From: Synechocystis sp. LKSZ1
Lineage (GTDB): Bacteria; Cyanobacteriota; Cyanobacteriia; Cyanobacteriales; Microcystaceae
Direction: 5' to 3'
DNA: 64,000 nucleotides
Assembly (NCBI RefSeq): GCF_040436315.1
Contig: NZ_AP031572.1
Coordinates: forward strand, 248,001-312,000
Shown: piece after piece, positions 9,880 to 21,671 of the stretch
Layout of the letters: the number at the start of each line of letters is the position of its first letter
Position numbering within the stretch: the first letter of the stretch is position 1
Translations under genes and position numbers: made by a program
The notes under the pieces: generated by a model
The model's database searches: none
The model's input: only the letters and a program-made list of their open reading frames with translations
Told to the model about the DNA's origin: nothing

Positions 9880-10233
9880 CTACTGGGCCTGGGCCGCTAG
9901 TTTAGCCACTTCGCTAAAGGCTTGGGGGTCGAGGATAGCCAGTTGGGCCAGCATTTTGCGGTTTAGCTCGATATTGGCTTTTTTGAGCTGTCCGGTCATT
10001 TTGCTGTAGCTCATGCCTTCTGCTCTAGCCGCCGCGTTAATACGAGTAATCCAGAGACGACGAAAATCCCGTTTCCGTTTACGACGGTCACGATAGGCAT
10101 TCCGCAGGGCCTTCATCACCTGTTGGTTAGCGGTGCGGAACAGTTTGGAGTGGGAGCCGCGAAAGCCCTTGGCCAACTTAAGGATTTTTTTACGACGCTT
10201 GCGGGCAACATTGCCCCGTTTGACCCTAGTCAT
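9880..10233 (-). CDS. rplT: 50S ribosomal protein L20
   Basis: 117 residues with the L20 hallmarks [20 protein letters not shown] near the start, then [21 protein letters not shown] and GMSYSKM. It binds 23S rRNA early in large-subunit assembly. It lies 48 bp downstream of rpmI on the same strand, the usual rpmI-rplT unit; infC is not present upstream. In other bacteria L20 represses this operon. The short interval here shows no obvious pseudoknot, so autoregulation cannot be confirmed from sequence. Confidence 0.98.
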   Translation of the reverse strand: MTRVKRGNVARKRRKKILKLAKGFRGSHSKLFRTANQQVMKALRNAYRDRRKRKRDFRRLWITRINAAARAEGMSYSKMTGQLKKANIELNRKMLAQLAILDPQAFSEVAKLAAQAQ

Positions 10234-10281
10234 GGTAGTTTTCTATGGTTTTAAATGAAGAGTTGGGATCTTTTTTAGAAT

Positions 10282-10485
10282 TTACAAATACGGCAGCATT
10301 AAGCGGACGTTTTTTTCATCGGCTTCGTGTACTAGGGCCGAATTGGACAGACGACGGCGCTTCTGCTCAGAACTCTTGTGCTCTAGTAAATGGTTTTTGA
10401 ACGCTTTGCGACGCACAATTTTCTTTCCACTTCCCGTCGGACGAAAACGCTTGGCGGCCGCTTTGCGGGTTTTTAGTTTAGGCAT
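10282..10485 (-). CDS. rpmI: 50S ribosomal protein L35
   Basis: 67 residues: [20 protein letters not shown], then [20 protein letters not shown] and a C-terminal VRLMLPYL, all standard for L35. It is the first gene of a two-gene operon with rplT. The adjacent upstream gene, ubiD, is on the same strand but ends 82 bp away and is functionally unrelated. Confidence 0.98.
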   Translation of the reverse strand: MPKLKTRKAAAKRFRPTGSGKKIVRRKAFKNHLLEHKSSEQKRRRLSNSALVHEADEKNVRLMLPYL

Positions 10486-10567
10486 AGGGACTGCATGGAT
10501 TTTACACAGTCTTCTAGCATATCACTGCAGAATCGTTTTACACAAGTTTATCGCTAGATCGTCAAGG

Positions 10568-12079
10568 CTACGGTCTCATATCGTACCCAAAGAGATTAGC
10601 ATTGACTTCATTCAGATTAATATCCCCCAGGCCATACTCCCGCCAACGTCGGGACACTTGCTCGGCCATGGTGGGATCGGATTCCAGGACTTCGCCCCAA
10701 TCATGGTCGGTTTCAGGATAGATTTTGGTGGTGGCATCAATGCCCATGCGGCCCCCTAGGCCAATCTTCTCGCTGGCGAAGTCGAGGCTATCGAAGGGGG
10801 TTTCCGGCAAAATGAACACATCTCGCACCGGATCAACCTTGGAGCTAATGGCCCAGACCACCTGCCGAGGATCACGGATGTTAATACTTTTATCGACGAC
10901 GATCACAAATTTGGTGTAGGTAAATTGGGGCAGGGCACTCCAAAAGGCAAGGGCGGCCCGCCGAGCCTGGCCGGGATAGGCTTTGTCAATGGAAATAATC
11001 GCCGCCTTGTAGCTCAGGGCCTCCATGGGTAAGAAGAAATCGGTAATTTCGGAAACCTGTTGGCGCAGGATTGGCGTATAGATGCGATTGAGGGCAATGG
11101 CCATCATTGCCTCTTCCTTGGGCGGCCGGCCGCTAAAGGTGGTGAGGTATACCGGATCTTTGCGATGGGTCAGACATTGGAAACGAATCAACGGTGAATC
11201 TTCGACGCCACCGTAGTACCCCATGTGATCACCAAAGGGGCCATCGGGCAGAACTTCGCCGGGGGTAATAGTCCCTTCTAACACAAACTCCGCGTCGGCT
11301 GGGACCTCTAAATCCACGGTTTTACATTTCGCCAGGGTGACACCGGAGCCACCATAGAGGCCCGCAAAGAGCCATTCCGACAAATCGACGGGAATGGGGG
11401 TGGCCGCGGCCATAATGATCAGGGGATCAACCCCCAGAGCAATGGCTACTTCTAACTTTTGGCCCCGTTCAGCGGCCTTGCGCAGATGCCGAGCCCCGCC
11501 CCGCACCGACAGCCAATGTACCGTCATCGTGTTTTGGGATTGCAATTGCAGACGGTAAACCCCCACATTGGGCGTTCCTGTCTCACAATCCTTGGTAATC
11601 ACCAGGCCCAGGGTAATAATGCGGCCCGCGTCACCAGGATAGGGACGGATCAGAGGAAGCTGGTTTAGGTCAAGCTTCTCGCCCTCAATCACAACCTGTT
11701 GGCAGGGGGGAAAAAAACTGTGGCCCGGTTTGGCCTTGAGCACATCAAATAGAACTTTACCGAAATCAATGGCCTGGGAAATTTTCTTGGGAGGTTTAGG
11801 CTGTTGCAGGAGGGCCAATTTTTTGCCCAATTCCTCTAGCTCCTGGGGCTGTTCCATGTTCATGGCCCAGCAGATACGCTCTACGGTTCCCATGGCGTTG
11901 ACCAGTACCGGAAAAGCCGCATTCTTCACATTTTCAAAAAGTAGGGCTGGCCCGCCGGCCTGGAGCATACGATTAGAGATCTCTGCAATTTCTAGGTCGG
12001 CATTAACTTCTGCCGTAATCCGTCGTAGCTGTCCCCGTTGTTCCAGGAGTTGGATAAATCCCCGCAGGTCTCTGGCCAT
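10568..12079 (-). CDS. ubiD: UbiD family decarboxylase (4-hydroxy-3-polyprenylbenzoate decarboxylase type)
   Basis: 503 residues matching the UbiD family: MARDLRGFIQLLEQRGQLRR at the start, then AGGPALLFENVK, FPPCQQVVIEGEKLDL, a central GPFGDHMGYYG (catalytic Glu/Arg/Asp region that binds prenylated FMN), and TTFSGRPPKEEAMM. In cyanobacteria this enzyme decarboxylates the prenylated 4-hydroxybenzoate in plastoquinone synthesis. It needs prFMN from UbiX, which is not in this window. I use the ATG at 12079: the open frame extends 35 codons further to 12184, but that part has no homology to the family and overlaps the next gene. Confidence 0.93.
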   Translation of the reverse strand: MARDLRGFIQLLEQRGQLRRITAEVNADLEIAEISNRMLQAGGPALLFENVKNAAFPVLVNAMGTVERICWAMNMEQPQELEELGKKLALLQQPKPPKKISQAIDFGKVLFDVLKAKPGHSFFPPCQQVVIEGEKLDLNQLPLIRPYPGDAGRIITLGLVITKDCETGTPNVGVYRLQLQSQNTMTVHWLSVRGGARHLRKAAERGQKLEVAIALGVDPLIIMAAATPIPVDLSEWLFAGLYGGSGVTLAKCKTVDLEVPADAEFVLEGTITPGEVLPDGPFGDHMGYYGGVEDSPLIRFQCLTHRKDPVYLTTFSGRPPKEEAMMAIALNRIYTPILRQQVSEITDFFLPMEALSYKAAIISIDKAYPGQARRAALAFWSALPQFTYTKFVIVVDKSINIRDPRQVVWAISSKVDPVRDVFILPETPFDSLDFASEKIGLGGRMGIDATTKIYPETDHDWGEVLESDPTMAEQVSRRWREYGLGDINLNEVNANLFGYDMRP

Positions 12080-12150
12080 GATTGTAAAACTTTGTAAAGA
12101 ATTGCCTCCTACGATCTTAACCCAGAGATTGTTCGCCGTCTGGCAAAAAT

Positions 12151-12618
12151 TTAGTTCCCAGCAGGGCTGAGCGTATTTAGACAATCCTGAAGAATACGGC
12201 GATCATTATCGCTGACTTCGGCCAAACGCTGGTAGCCTTCGAGGCGGAGTTGGCCTCCAGCAGTTAAAGGCCCTGCAACGGGAGACGGCGGCAAAACAGT
12301 AATGCTGTAGGGGTAGACCGTATTTTCATAGCTGTCTTTTATAGCCAAGGTCATTTTAGTGCCATTTATCTGGCCGGAAACGCAATTATATTCAGAGCGA
12401 GGCAGATACAGCGCCCCTTTCACGCTACCGTTTTTCAGTTGGAATACAAAATATTCCTGGCCAATTTGCTCGGCCTGGGCTGACTGGCCATAAAGATAAA
12501 TGCCATCTTGGAGGGGAGCCGCCATGACTTTTGAAGCTCCTCCCACCAAGGCCATAACCGTAAAGAGCCCCCAGGGAAGGGAGTGAGATAGAAGCCGGGA
12601 TAAGAAGAGAGAAAACAT
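12151..12618 (-). CDS. Conserved hypothetical exported protein (155 aa)
   Basis: The first 33 residues form a classical signal peptide (hydrophobic core LPWGLFTVMALVGGAS, cleavage after VMA). The mature part is beta-rich (GIYLYGQSAQAEQIGQEYFVF, shortened here) with two cysteines that could pair (NCVSGQ and LQDCLN). It should act in the periplasm, thylakoid lumen or envelope. I do not recognise a named domain; similar small secreted proteins are common in cyanobacteria. It ends 72 bp before the corrected ubiD start, on the same strand, so the two could be cotranscribed. Confidence 0.7.
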   Translation of the reverse strand: MFSLFLSRLLSHSLPWGLFTVMALVGGASKVMAAPLQDGIYLYGQSAQAEQIGQEYFVFQLKNGSVKGALYLPRSEYNCVSGQINGTKMTLAIKDSYENTVYPYSITVLPPSPVAGPLTAGGQLRLEGYQRLAEVSDNDRRILQDCLNTLSPAGN

Positions 12619-12787
12619 GACCAGTGGGCAACCAATGCCAGTGATTTATCCTTACACCTTGACCTTAACAAAGGCCAGCCGAGCCACGATTCGCCCAAGC
12701 GGGTGACTCCCCTTCCCTCAATCGACAGAGTCGGGCCCTGATCCCCGATAATCGTTTACAGTCCTTTACCTTTAGCAGAGAGACGTT

Positions 12788-13189
12788 ATGGCAGACATTG
12801 TGGATATTGCTGTTAGCAACGAAAATTTTTCTACCCTTGTCGCGGCCGTTCAAGCCGCTGGCCTGGTGGATACCCTAAAAGGCCCAGGCCCTTTCACGGT
12901 CTTTGCACCGACCAATGATGCCTTTGCCAAGCTCCCGCCGGGAACGATTACTACTCTCCTTCAAAATATTCCCCAACTAACCCGAATTCTCTGTTACCAC
13001 GTAGTCGCTGGGAAGTTAATGCAGGCCGACCTCGAAAAATTAACCACTGTAACGTCGGTAGAAGGTTCTCCCATTACCCTAGACTTTACCGAGGCCTTTG
13101 AAGTCAAAAATGCTACGGTGATTAGCGCCGATATTGAAGCGGATAATGGGGTGATCCACGTTATTGACAACGTTATTTTGATGGGTTAA
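12788..13189 (+). CDS. Fasciclin (FAS1) domain protein
   Basis: A single FAS1 domain fills the 133 residues: H1 motif [16 protein letters not shown], then the conserved YHVVAGKL and H2-like [12 protein letters not shown]. There is no signal peptide, unlike many FAS1 proteins, so the short cyanobacterial cytosolic or non-classically exported type is meant. The start ATG follows GAGAGACG. FAS1 domains mediate adhesion or protein-protein contacts; the specific role here is unknown. It is monocistronic, with stem-loops in the 200 bp after its stop. Confidence 0.92.
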   Translation: MADIVDIAVSNENFSTLVAAVQAAGLVDTLKGPGPFTVFAPTNDAFAKLPPGTITTLLQNIPQLTRILCYHVVAGKLMQADLEKLTTVTSVEGSPITLDFTEAFEVKNATVISADIEADNGVIHVIDNVILMG

Positions 13190-13205
13190 AAGATTTCACC
13201 AAAGA

Positions 13206-13237
13206 ATTAGGGGCTACGCATCTATACAGCTCCTAAT
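13206..13237. terminator. Stem-loop after the fasciclin gene
   Basis: ATTAGGGGCT (13206-13215) pairs with AGCTCCTAAT (13228-13237), ten pairs with one G-T, around a 12-base loop. It lies 17 bp past the fasciclin stop. There is no T run after it, so it may stabilise the 3' end rather than be a classic terminator. Confidence 0.45.
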
Positions 13238-13247
13238 GCGTCATAGA

Positions 13248-13333
13248 AAGAGGCCATTCTAGTATCACTCGCTAGAGCTTTCCCCACAGTTGGAAAGTTG
13301 AGGTGTGTTTAACAATTTACCCAATGGCCTCTT
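13248..13333. repeat. 86-bp element bounded by an exact 11-bp inverted repeat
   Basis: AAGAGGCCATT (13248-13258) is perfectly inverted as AATGGCCTCTT (13323-13333). Inside is a smaller hairpin, CTTTCC / GGAAAG, so the whole can fold as a branched RNA. It sits between the convergent fasciclin gene and metH. It may be a transcript end structure, a small RNA or a minimal mobile remnant; there is no direct duplication at its borders that I can see. Confidence 0.45.
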
Positions 13334-13390
13334 GATTTAATGACGAAGCCCTCGAAACCACTATCAACCAGTGCGTTAGTGACAGTCATC

Positions 13391-16300
13391 CTAGGTACTA
13401 AAATATTTAGCCGCAGGATGGTAAGCAATAATTGCCGTGGTGGATTGTTCGGGGTAAACCTGCTCACTTTCATCCATGTACAGGCCAATACGGTCGGTTT
13501 TCAATAGCGCCAACTGGGTATATTGATCTTGCATATTAGGGCAGGCAGGATAACCAAAACTGTAACGAGAACCCTGGTAACGTTGTTGCAAGATATCGCG
13601 GATGTTGTCAGGATCTAAGTCACCAAAACCGAGTTCTCGTCGGATACGAGCATGGGCCCATTCGGCTAAGGCTTCGGCCATTTGTACCGCCATGCCATGG
13701 AAGTAGAGATAATCAGTGTAATTATCTCCCTCAAAGAGTTTTTTTGCGTATTGGGTGGCAATTTCTCCCACTGTTACGGCCTGAAGAGGAAAGACATCCG
13801 TTAAACCGGATTCTTTGGAGGCAAAAAAGTCAGCAATGCAAAGTCGTCGGCCTGATTTTTGGCGTGGGAAGGCAAAGGTCGCGATGGGGTCTGCGGTCGC
13901 AGGAATTTGGTTATTATTTTGGGCCACTAGATCGGGATCATAAATCAGTAACGTATTGCTTTCTGATTGACAGGGAAAATAGCCATAAACCACCGTGGGA
14001 TGGAGTAGATTTTCCTCGATAACTTGAGATTTCCACTTATCTAAAATAGGATAAACTTTTTCGGCTAAAAATCGATCGTATTGCTCACGGGATTGATCCT
14101 TTGGCTTACGAAACTGCCACTGGCCAACAAACAAGGCCTGTAAATCTAAATAGGGAAAGACTTCTGCCAGAGAAATCTCGGAGGCGTTTAAAATACGGGT
14201 TCCCCAAAAGGGCGGCAAGGGCCGGGGAATATCGGCATCAACGGCTTCGGAGCGGCGGGTATCAACTACGGCTTCGGCTTCTGGTTTACCCTCTTGGGCA
14301 TCAATTAGTTTTTCGGCTTCAATACCAAAATTGGTTGCTTGGCCGTGCTCCTGAGTTTTCGCTTTGCCATTTTGGTCGGCGTATTCACCCAGAAACCCCT
14401 GAAGATCATCCCAGCTGTTGGCGCCCTTGGCGGGCATGAGTTTATCCATAAAATGCAGATCAGCAAAGGCATCTTTACCATAGATAACCTGACCTTTGTA
14501 GGTATTTTGGCAATCCTCATGGACAAATTTAGGGGTAAGGGCCGCTCCCCCTAAAATCACCGGGACGGTAATCCCTTCCTGATTAAAAACCTCTAGATTT
14601 TCCTTCATAAAGGCCGTGGATTTCACCAACAGGCCGCTCATGGCAATACAATCCGGCTGGTGTTCTCGATAGGCCTCGATGATATTTTCTACTGGTTGCT
14701 TAATACCGAGGTTAATCACTTTATAGCCATTATTGGACAGGATAATATCGACTAAATTTTTGCCAATATCATGGACATCCCCCTTAACTGTGGCAATCAC
14801 GAAGGTTCCCTTAGCATTACCATCACTCTCGGACTTTTCCATGTAGGGCTCTAGATAAGCCACCGCCGCTTTCATAGTCTGGGCCGATTGCAAAACGAAG
14901 GGCAGTTGCATTTGCCCCGAGCCAAACAATTCTCCCACCACCTTCATGCCATCCAGCAAAAAGACATTGATAATCTCCAAGGGTGGATGACTTTTCAGGG
15001 CCTGCTCTAGGGCCGCTTCTAAGCCGAGCCGTTCGCCATCAATAATGTGTTGTTTGAGCCGTTCCTCAATAGGCAAATTGGCATTTTCAGATTTTTCTTT
15101 TTTCGTCGTTTTTCCTTCAAAAAGTGTCGTTAGCTGGGTTAGAGGGTCGTAGGTACAAATTTCCCCATTAAATTGGCGACGGTCGTAGATGAGATCCAGG
15201 CAGACCTGTTGCTGTTCTGGATCAATTTTGGCTAGGGGCAGAATTTTGTTGGCACTGACAATGGCCGCATCCAGGCCCACGGCCATACATTCATGGAGAA
15301 AGATGGAGTTGAGTACCTGACGAGCCGCTGGATTTAGGCCAAAGGAAACATTGGAAATCCCTAACAGAATATGACAACCCGGCAGTTCCTGGCGAATGCG
15401 TTGAATGGCCTCTACCGTTGCTTTGCCGTTTTCGCGGTCTTCTTCAATCCCAGTGGAAATCGGCAGGGCCAGGGGATCAAAAAAGATTTCGGTCGCCGGA
15501 ATTCCATAGGCCACCGCTGCTTCGTAGGCTCGTTTCGCAATGGCGAATTTTTTCTCGGCCGTGCGGCCCATGCCGTCTTCGTCAATGGTGCCAATGACAA
15601 TCCCTGCGCCGTATTCCTTGGCAATATCTAAGACTTTGTAGAAACGTTCTTCGCCATCTTCGTAGTTAGTGGAGTTGAGGATACATTTTCCACCCGCTAC
15701 CTTCAGGCCAGCCTCCATCTTTTGCCATTCAGTGGAGTCCAGCATTAGGGGCAGAGTGACATTATTCACCAGACGGGCGGCTAACTCCCGCATATCCCGC
15801 ACGCCATCCCGGCCCACGTAGTCCACGTTGACATCGAGAATATGGGCCCCTTCCTTTACTTGGGCCTTGGCCAAGGACACTAAACTATCCCAATCTTCGG
15901 CATTGAGGAGATCTCGGCATTTCTTGGAGCCACTGGCATTGAGGCGTTCACCAATGATCAGGAAGGAATTATCCTGCAAATAGGCCTGGGTGGAGTAGAT
16001 TGAAGCCGCACTGGGTTCGTAGTGGGGCCGGCGTTCTTTGGGCGTAAGGGTTTTGGCAATGTCCGCCAGGGCCTGAATATGATCGGGGCGCGTGCCACAA
16101 CAGCCACCAATCACTTGTACGCCCAGATCTTCAATGAAGTGCATCAGGGCCATCTGCAATTCCACCGGAGTCAGACGGTAAAAGGCCTGGCCCCCGACGT
16201 TTTCTGGTAGGCCCGCATTGGGAATACAGGACACCACAAAAGGAGAATGCTCCGACAGGTACTTGATATACTCCTTCATTTTGTCGGGGCCGGTGGCACA

Positions 16301-16981
16301 GTTCAGCCCCAGAATGTCGATCTTGTAGGGCTCCAGAATAGCCAGGGCCGCACTAATTTCAGTTCCCACTAGCATGGTTCCCATCACTTCCATGGTGACA
16401 GAGACCATAATCGGCAAGCGCGCTCCTTTTTCGGCAAACACGGCTTCAATGGCGTTCAGGGCCGCCTTAATTTGCAGAACATCCTGACAGGTTTCTACTA
16501 AGAGCAAATCGACACCGCCGTCGTAGAGACCCCGGACTTGCTCGATGTAGGCCTGTTTGAGGGTGTCGTAGTCCACATGGCCCAGCGTGGGTAATTTCGT
16601 TCCGGGCCCCATGGAACCGGCCACAAAGCGGGGCTTGTCAGGTGTCGAAAATTCCTGGGCCACTGCTTTTGCCAATTCCGCCGCTGTTTTATTGAGGTAG
16701 TAGGCCTGGTCAGCCAAATCATACTCCGCCAGTACCAGGGGAGTGCCGCCAAAGGTATCGGTTTCCACCACATCGGCCCCGGCCGCAAAAAAGGCCCGAT
16801 GCACCTGGGCCACCGCCTCCGGTTTGGTGTGTACTAAATATTCATTACAACCTTCGTATTCTGGCCCGCCGAAATCCGCCGCCGTTAAGTTTTGCACCTG
16901 GAGATTCGTTCCCATGGCCCCATCAAAGACTAACACCGGACGTTCGGGACTATGGAGACGGTCAAGAAAAGCGCTTTTCAT
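13391..16981 (-). CDS. metH: Cobalamin-dependent methionine synthase
   Basis: 1196 residues in the usual four modules. The homocysteine-binding domain has [17 protein letters not shown] and the zinc cysteines [10 protein letters not shown]. The pterin-binding domain (about 340-620) starts [15 protein letters not shown]. The B12-binding module has the DxHxxG axial ligand in [13 protein letters not shown] and GIKQPVENI. The reactivation domain ends [12 protein letters not shown]. It makes methionine from homocysteine and 5-methyl-THF. An insertion of about 60 residues rich in Lys, Glu and Gln lies between the B12 and activation domains. I saw no B12 or SAM riboswitch upstream; the gap to the next gene is only 107 bp. 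Confidence 0.98.
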   Translation of the reverse strand: MKSAFLDRLHSPERPVLVFDGAMGTNLQVQNLTAADFGGPEYEGCNEYLVHTKPEAVAQVHRAFFAAGADVVETDTFGGTPLVLAEYDLADQAYYLNKTAAELAKAVAQEFSTPDKPRFVAGSMGPGTKLPTLGHVDYDTLKQAYIEQVRGLYDGGVDLLLVETCQDVLQIKAALNAIEAVFAEKGARLPIMVSVTMEVMGTMLVGTEISAALAILEPYKIDILGLNCATGPDKMKEYIKYLSEHSPFVVSCIPNAGLPENVGGQAFYRLTPVELQMALMHFIEDLGVQVIGGCCGTRPDHIQALADIAKTLTPKERRPHYEPSAASIYSTQAYLQDNSFLIIGERLNASGSKKCRDLLNAEDWDSLVSLAKAQVKEGAHILDVNVDYVGRDGVRDMRELAARLVNNVTLPLMLDSTEWQKMEAGLKVAGGKCILNSTNYEDGEERFYKVLDIAKEYGAGIVIGTIDEDGMGRTAEKKFAIAKRAYEAAVAYGIPATEIFFDPLALPISTGIEEDRENGKATVEAIQRIRQELPGCHILLGISNVSFGLNPAARQVLNSIFLHECMAVGLDAAIVSANKILPLAKIDPEQQQVCLDLIYDRRQFNGEICTYDPLTQLTTLFEGKTTKKEKSENANLPIEERLKQHIIDGERLGLEAALEQALKSHPPLEIINVFLLDGMKVVGELFGSGQMQLPFVLQSAQTMKAAVAYLEPYMEKSESDGNAKGTFVIATVKGDVHDIGKNLVDIILSNNGYKVINLGIKQPVENIIEAYREHQPDCIAMSGLLVKSTAFMKENLEVFNQEGITVPVILGGAALTPKFVHEDCQNTYKGQVIYGKDAFADLHFMDKLMPAKGANSWDDLQGFLGEYADQNGKAKTQEHGQATNFGIEAEKLIDAQEGKPEAEAVVDTRRSEAVDADIPRPLPPFWGTRILNASEISLAEVFPYLDLQALFVGQWQFRKPKDQSREQYDRFLAEKVYPILDKWKSQVIEENLLHPTVVYGYFPCQSESNTLLIYDPDLVAQNNNQIPATADPIATFAFPRQKSGRRLCIADFFASKESGLTDVFPLQAVTVGEIATQYAKKLFEGDNYTDYLYFHGMAVQMAEALAEWAHARIRRELGFGDLDPDNIRDILQQRYQGSRYSFGYPACPNMQDQYTQLALLKTDRIGLYMDESEQVYPEQSTTAIIAYHPAAKYFST

Positions 16982-17088
16982 AGGGTCTGGGGAGAATTCG
17001 GGAGGAATCGAAGTATGAAATATTATACGACGAGCCAGAAAACCCCGCCCCGCTTAGCCGGGGATGGTGAGCCGACTGGCCGGCTTGA

Positions 17089-17562
17089 CTAAGCTAGGCC
17101 GGCGAGAAAGTTATCCTCCAGGTCGTAACCCAACATCTGGGCCAGGGACTTTAAGCGAAAAGCGCTAGGGAGGTTTTGCGTAGGCAGCCAATGGGCTAAA
17201 ACAAACACCTTTTGCATCATCAAGAGTTCCAGCGCCTCAGGATTGTACTGAATGCCTTCCGTGCGGTGAAATTGGTGGGGAACCAGCATCGCGACATATC
17301 GCGCCAGTTCACCGGCCTTCCAGTCCAAGAGAAACGGAAACCAAGGATAGGTCGCATCCAGGCGTAAAAACCAGAGGCGAACCTCGGGAATTTCGGAGAG
17401 TTCCCTGGGGTCATCGGCGGGCCGAGGAAAGTCGATCTGGAATTGAATACTGTGTTCCTGGGGGGCAATGGTTCCTGCGGCTAGCCAGGGAGCCACCAGA
17501 TTGGTAACGGGGGATAAATCTAAACTGAGAATTTGGGCCTGGGAAACGGAGACTAAAACCAT
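17089..17562 (-). CDS. CRR6-like NDH-1 assembly protein (DUF1817)
   Basis: 157 residues with a very conserved-looking block, EIPEVRLWFLRLDATYPWFP then LLDWKAGELARY and LVPHQFHRTEGIQYNPEALE. I recognise this as the CRR6/DUF1817 family. In plants and cyanobacteria CRR6 helps mature NdhI during assembly of the photosynthetic NDH-1 complex. No membrane segment or signal is present, which fits a soluble assembly factor. It has no ndh neighbour here. The assignment is from memory of the family, not a search, so it is held with moderate confidence. Confidence 0.68.
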   Translation of the reverse strand: MVLVSVSQAQILSLDLSPVTNLVAPWLAAGTIAPQEHSIQFQIDFPRPADDPRELSEIPEVRLWFLRLDATYPWFPFLLDWKAGELARYVAMLVPHQFHRTEGIQYNPEALELLMMQKVFVLAHWLPTQNLPSAFRLKSLAQMLGYDLEDNFLAGLA

Positions 17563-17612
17563 GGCACGGTCGTAACGGAGAATTGCTCCTATTATCCGGG
17601 TAAAGTTGGCCC

Positions 17613-18407
17613 CTAGCCCAGAATTGAGCCAGAACCACTGCCCTTAAACATGAGCCAAGACAGGATAAAGTCGGCCACAAAGATAGCCAGGAGGGCCGTT
17701 ACCACGGAGGCTGTTGTGGAAGACCCCACCCCCTTGGCCCCGCCGCGGGTAGTCAGGCCCCAATTACAACCGATTAGAGCAATCAAGGCCCCGAAGACGA
17801 CCCCCTTAATGGGGCCGCAGAGAATATCCCAGGGCGTTGCCAGGGATTTAATGGAGTCCCAAAACACCGAATCAGCAATGTTATAGAAATGGTGGGCAAT
17901 CACCACGCCGCCTAGTAGGCCCATCAGCAGGGCCAAAATACTCAGGGCCGGTACCATCACACAGCAAGCAATCAGGCGAGGAATGACCAGATACTCAATG
18001 GGATTGGTATTGAGCATATAGAGCGCATCAATCTGTTCCGTCACCCGCATCGTGCCAATTTCCGCGGCAAAGGCCGACCCCACCCGCCCGGCCACCACCA
18101 CCGCCGTCATAATCGGGGAGAGTTCCCGGCTCAGGGCCAGGGCCAGAATCCCCCCGACCACACTACTGGCCCCCAGGGCCAAAAATTCTCGGGCCACCTG
18201 GATGGTAAAAATCATGCCGATCACCGTGGCGGTAATCAGAGTAATCACGAGGGACGCCGGCCCCACCGTCACCATTTGCTCAATCGTATTGCGATAATCG
18301 ACCTTGCCTTGAAGCAGTTGGTAAAAGACCTGGCCGGTCAACAAAATCGCTTTCCCAGAACGCTGGAGCCACGATTGAAGTTCTGCAAGAATAATGCCAT
18401 TGCTCAT
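17613..18407 (-). CDS. mlaE: MlaE-family lipid ABC transporter permease
   Basis: A 264-residue membrane protein with five to six hydrophobic segments and the MlaE signature AAEIGTMRVTEQIDALYML followed by PIEYLVIPRLIACCVM. Family members (Slr1045 in Synechocystis, TGD1 in plants) move glycerolipids between membranes with an Mce-domain protein and an ATPase; those partners are not in this window. Its start overlaps the end of the upstream MscS gene by 4 bp (18404-18407), so the two are translationally coupled. Confidence 0.92.
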   Translation of the reverse strand: MSNGIILAELQSWLQRSGKAILLTGQVFYQLLQGKVDYRNTIEQMVTVGPASLVITLITATVIGMIFTIQVAREFLALGASSVVGGILALALSRELSPIMTAVVVAGRVGSAFAAEIGTMRVTEQIDALYMLNTNPIEYLVIPRLIACCVMVPALSILALLMGLLGGVVIAHHFYNIADSVFWDSIKSLATPWDILCGPIKGVVFGALIALIGCNWGLTTRGGAKGVGSSTTASVVTALLAIFVADFILSWLMFKGSGSGSILG

Positions 18408-20365
18408 GGGTCGGGGGGGGAGAAGGGGTCATTGTCAGCATTCTGCAGTAAAAAGGCTTGTTTGGGAATGCCGATGGCGATCCCCTCCTGTTCAAAGGCG
18501 ACCTTAATGCGGAGACGAAGTTCACGGCCCACATCCCACTGGGCCCCCGGCTTGGTTTTCAGCCAAATGCGGAGGGTAATACCTTGATGGGAAATATTTT
18601 CAATACCCTTGAGGTCGGGTTGATCCAGAATCACGGGATGCCACTGGGGGTCGTGATAAAGCTGGTCTGCAATCTCTTTTAGAAGGTTTAAGGCCTGTTT
18701 GATATCGGCATCGTAGGATACTTGAATGGAATAATCTACCCGCGACCAATCCTTGGTTTGATTGCAGACGGTGGTAATGGCCCCGTTGGGAATGGTGATC
18801 AGATCCCCATTCGCACTGCGAAGCCGCGTGACAAACAGGTTCATATCTTCGATCAGACCTTCATGGAGGCCTAGGATCACGTAGTCGCCGGTGGCGTAGG
18901 AATCGTTGATCAGGGCCGTCAGGCCAGCAATCAGGTCTTTAATTAGGTTCTGGGAGCCGAAGGAAATGGCAAAACCAATGATCCCGGCCCCGGTCAGAAT
19001 GGGGGTAATGGGAATTTCAAAGACTGTGAGGGATAAAATCACCCCAACACTGACGTAAAAAAAACTACTGACTCCCTTGAGAGCACTGGCAATGGTGGGC
19101 AAACGCAGGGCCTGGCGGGAATTTTTCGAGGCCTGGAGCAATTTCAAATCCTCTCCCCAGGCCAATAAACTTTTGTCGATCAGTAGTTCTGTCACCTTCG
19201 CCAGGATCAGGATACTCAACCAGATCAGTACTAGGGTCAACGGCACTCCAGCTAATTGGGCACCCCAGGGCCGACTGTAGGGAAAAAGCAAGAGCAGGGT
19301 CGCGGAACCCCTTAGCCAAACGAAGGATTGGAGTAGAAGCAGGAGACGCCGTAAAAAGATCAAGATGCGGATGCGCTGGGTTGTCAGGGTCTTGAGTTCT
19401 TCAAAGCGGATGGCCTGATGGTCGGGGTATAGTAGTTGGTCTAGTCCAAAAATATTGTCGGTCTTGCCCTGGAGATTGGTCGATAGAAAACGGCCCCGTA
19501 GGCGAATGAGAAAAAAGTAAATGGCCAGGGCCAGACGGTCGCCTAATTTGAGTAGAAAGGATTGATTCGTGAGTTGGGGCGAAAAGGTAGAGGGGACGAT
19601 CGATTCATCATCTGCCACGACTTTGGCCTGGCTCAGCAGAGTTTTGAGCACCTGGACACGATGGCCCAGCCATTGGTAAATCCAACTAATGACACAACTG
19701 ATCACCGTAATCAACGCTAAAATTCGCAGGGCCAAGAGCGCACTATCCCAAAGGGCCTGGGGTTGTCGCTCTGCCTGGGCCTTGATTAACGCCTGGCGGG
19801 TAATCTCTGCGGCCTGATTAGCCAAATCTTCAACCGACTGAGCATGAAGTTCTGCATCTGCTTCGGTAACGGTTCCCAATATACGAGGTTGGAGGGTTTT
19901 ATCATCAGCGGCCAGGATTACGGTTTGGCCATTTAATACTGAGGGGTAAACCCGTAGGCTCTGGGGGTCAAAGCCCCGTTTAAGTACCTCTTGTAGTTTA
20001 TTTTCAATGCGTTTAACGCGACTCCGGATCGGCTGAAACTCATCTTTCTTGGCAGGAGCCATGGTAGAAGCCGGCAGGGCCACCAGGAACAGGGGGACGC
20101 CATCCAGGCGCACGGAATCGTAGTTCAGATTGCCAATCTGACCCGATTGATTACGGTTAATATTCCAGAGCAAAGATTGGACATCACTAGAAAGGCCAGG
20201 CAGTTGTGCCTGACTGGGGACTCCCCAAGCGAGACTCAAACCAAGGAACCATAGGCCCATCAGGAGTATCAACCCGAGGCGTTTCTGTCGTCGTCCCCAG
20301 GATCGTTTCGGCAATAGACAGGGCCAGCGGAGGGCCGTCGCAGGATTCACGGAAAAAATCGGCAT
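18404..20365 (-). CDS. MscS-family mechanosensitive ion channel (large form)
   Basis: 653 residues. An N-terminal signal-like segment (LGLILLMGLWFLGLSLAWG) precedes a periplasmic region of about 150 residues. Several membrane helices follow, then the MscS pore motif GAGIIGFAISFGSQNLIKDL and the beta domain NGDLITIPNGAITTVCNQTK. The cytoplasmic vestibule ends the protein. It should open under osmotic downshift. Overlap of 4 bp with mlaE suggests one envelope-stress operon. Its length fits the multi-TM MscM-like subgroup rather than minimal MscS. Confidence 0.92.
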   Translation of the reverse strand: MPIFSVNPATALRWPCLLPKRSWGRRQKRLGLILLMGLWFLGLSLAWGVPSQAQLPGLSSDVQSLLWNINRNQSGQIGNLNYDSVRLDGVPLFLVALPASTMAPAKKDEFQPIRSRVKRIENKLQEVLKRGFDPQSLRVYPSVLNGQTVILAADDKTLQPRILGTVTEADAELHAQSVEDLANQAAEITRQALIKAQAERQPQALWDSALLALRILALITVISCVISWIYQWLGHRVQVLKTLLSQAKVVADDESIVPSTFSPQLTNQSFLLKLGDRLALAIYFFLIRLRGRFLSTNLQGKTDNIFGLDQLLYPDHQAIRFEELKTLTTQRIRILIFLRRLLLLLQSFVWLRGSATLLLLFPYSRPWGAQLAGVPLTLVLIWLSILILAKVTELLIDKSLLAWGEDLKLLQASKNSRQALRLPTIASALKGVSSFFYVSVGVILSLTVFEIPITPILTGAGIIGFAISFGSQNLIKDLIAGLTALINDSYATGDYVILGLHEGLIEDMNLFVTRLRSANGDLITIPNGAITTVCNQTKDWSRVDYSIQVSYDADIKQALNLLKEIADQLYHDPQWHPVILDQPDLKGIENISHQGITLRIWLKTKPGAQWDVGRELRLRIKVAFEQEGIAIGIPKQAFLLQNADNDPFSPPDP

Positions 20366-20544
20366 CGTGGGCAGGGAAAACAGGCCATGGCCTTCAGCAT
20401 AGCGGGGAGCAGATCAAAGCGCTTTTGAATCTCTTTAGGTACATTCCTTGCCCCTTAGGACGAAACAGCCGGGCGAGGAAAGAACCAGCATCCCTCCAGG
20501 CCTGGGTTAAAATAAAGGACTAAGCGTATTTTCAAGTAAAATAG

Positions 20545-21645
<1,101 letters not shown>

Positions 21646-21671
21646 ATTTTTAACTAAACTGCGGCTACGTT

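Noticed and set aside
13391-17100. B12 or SAM riboswitch near metH
   Set aside because: The upstream gap is only 107 bp and no B12-box or SAM-I core was seen.
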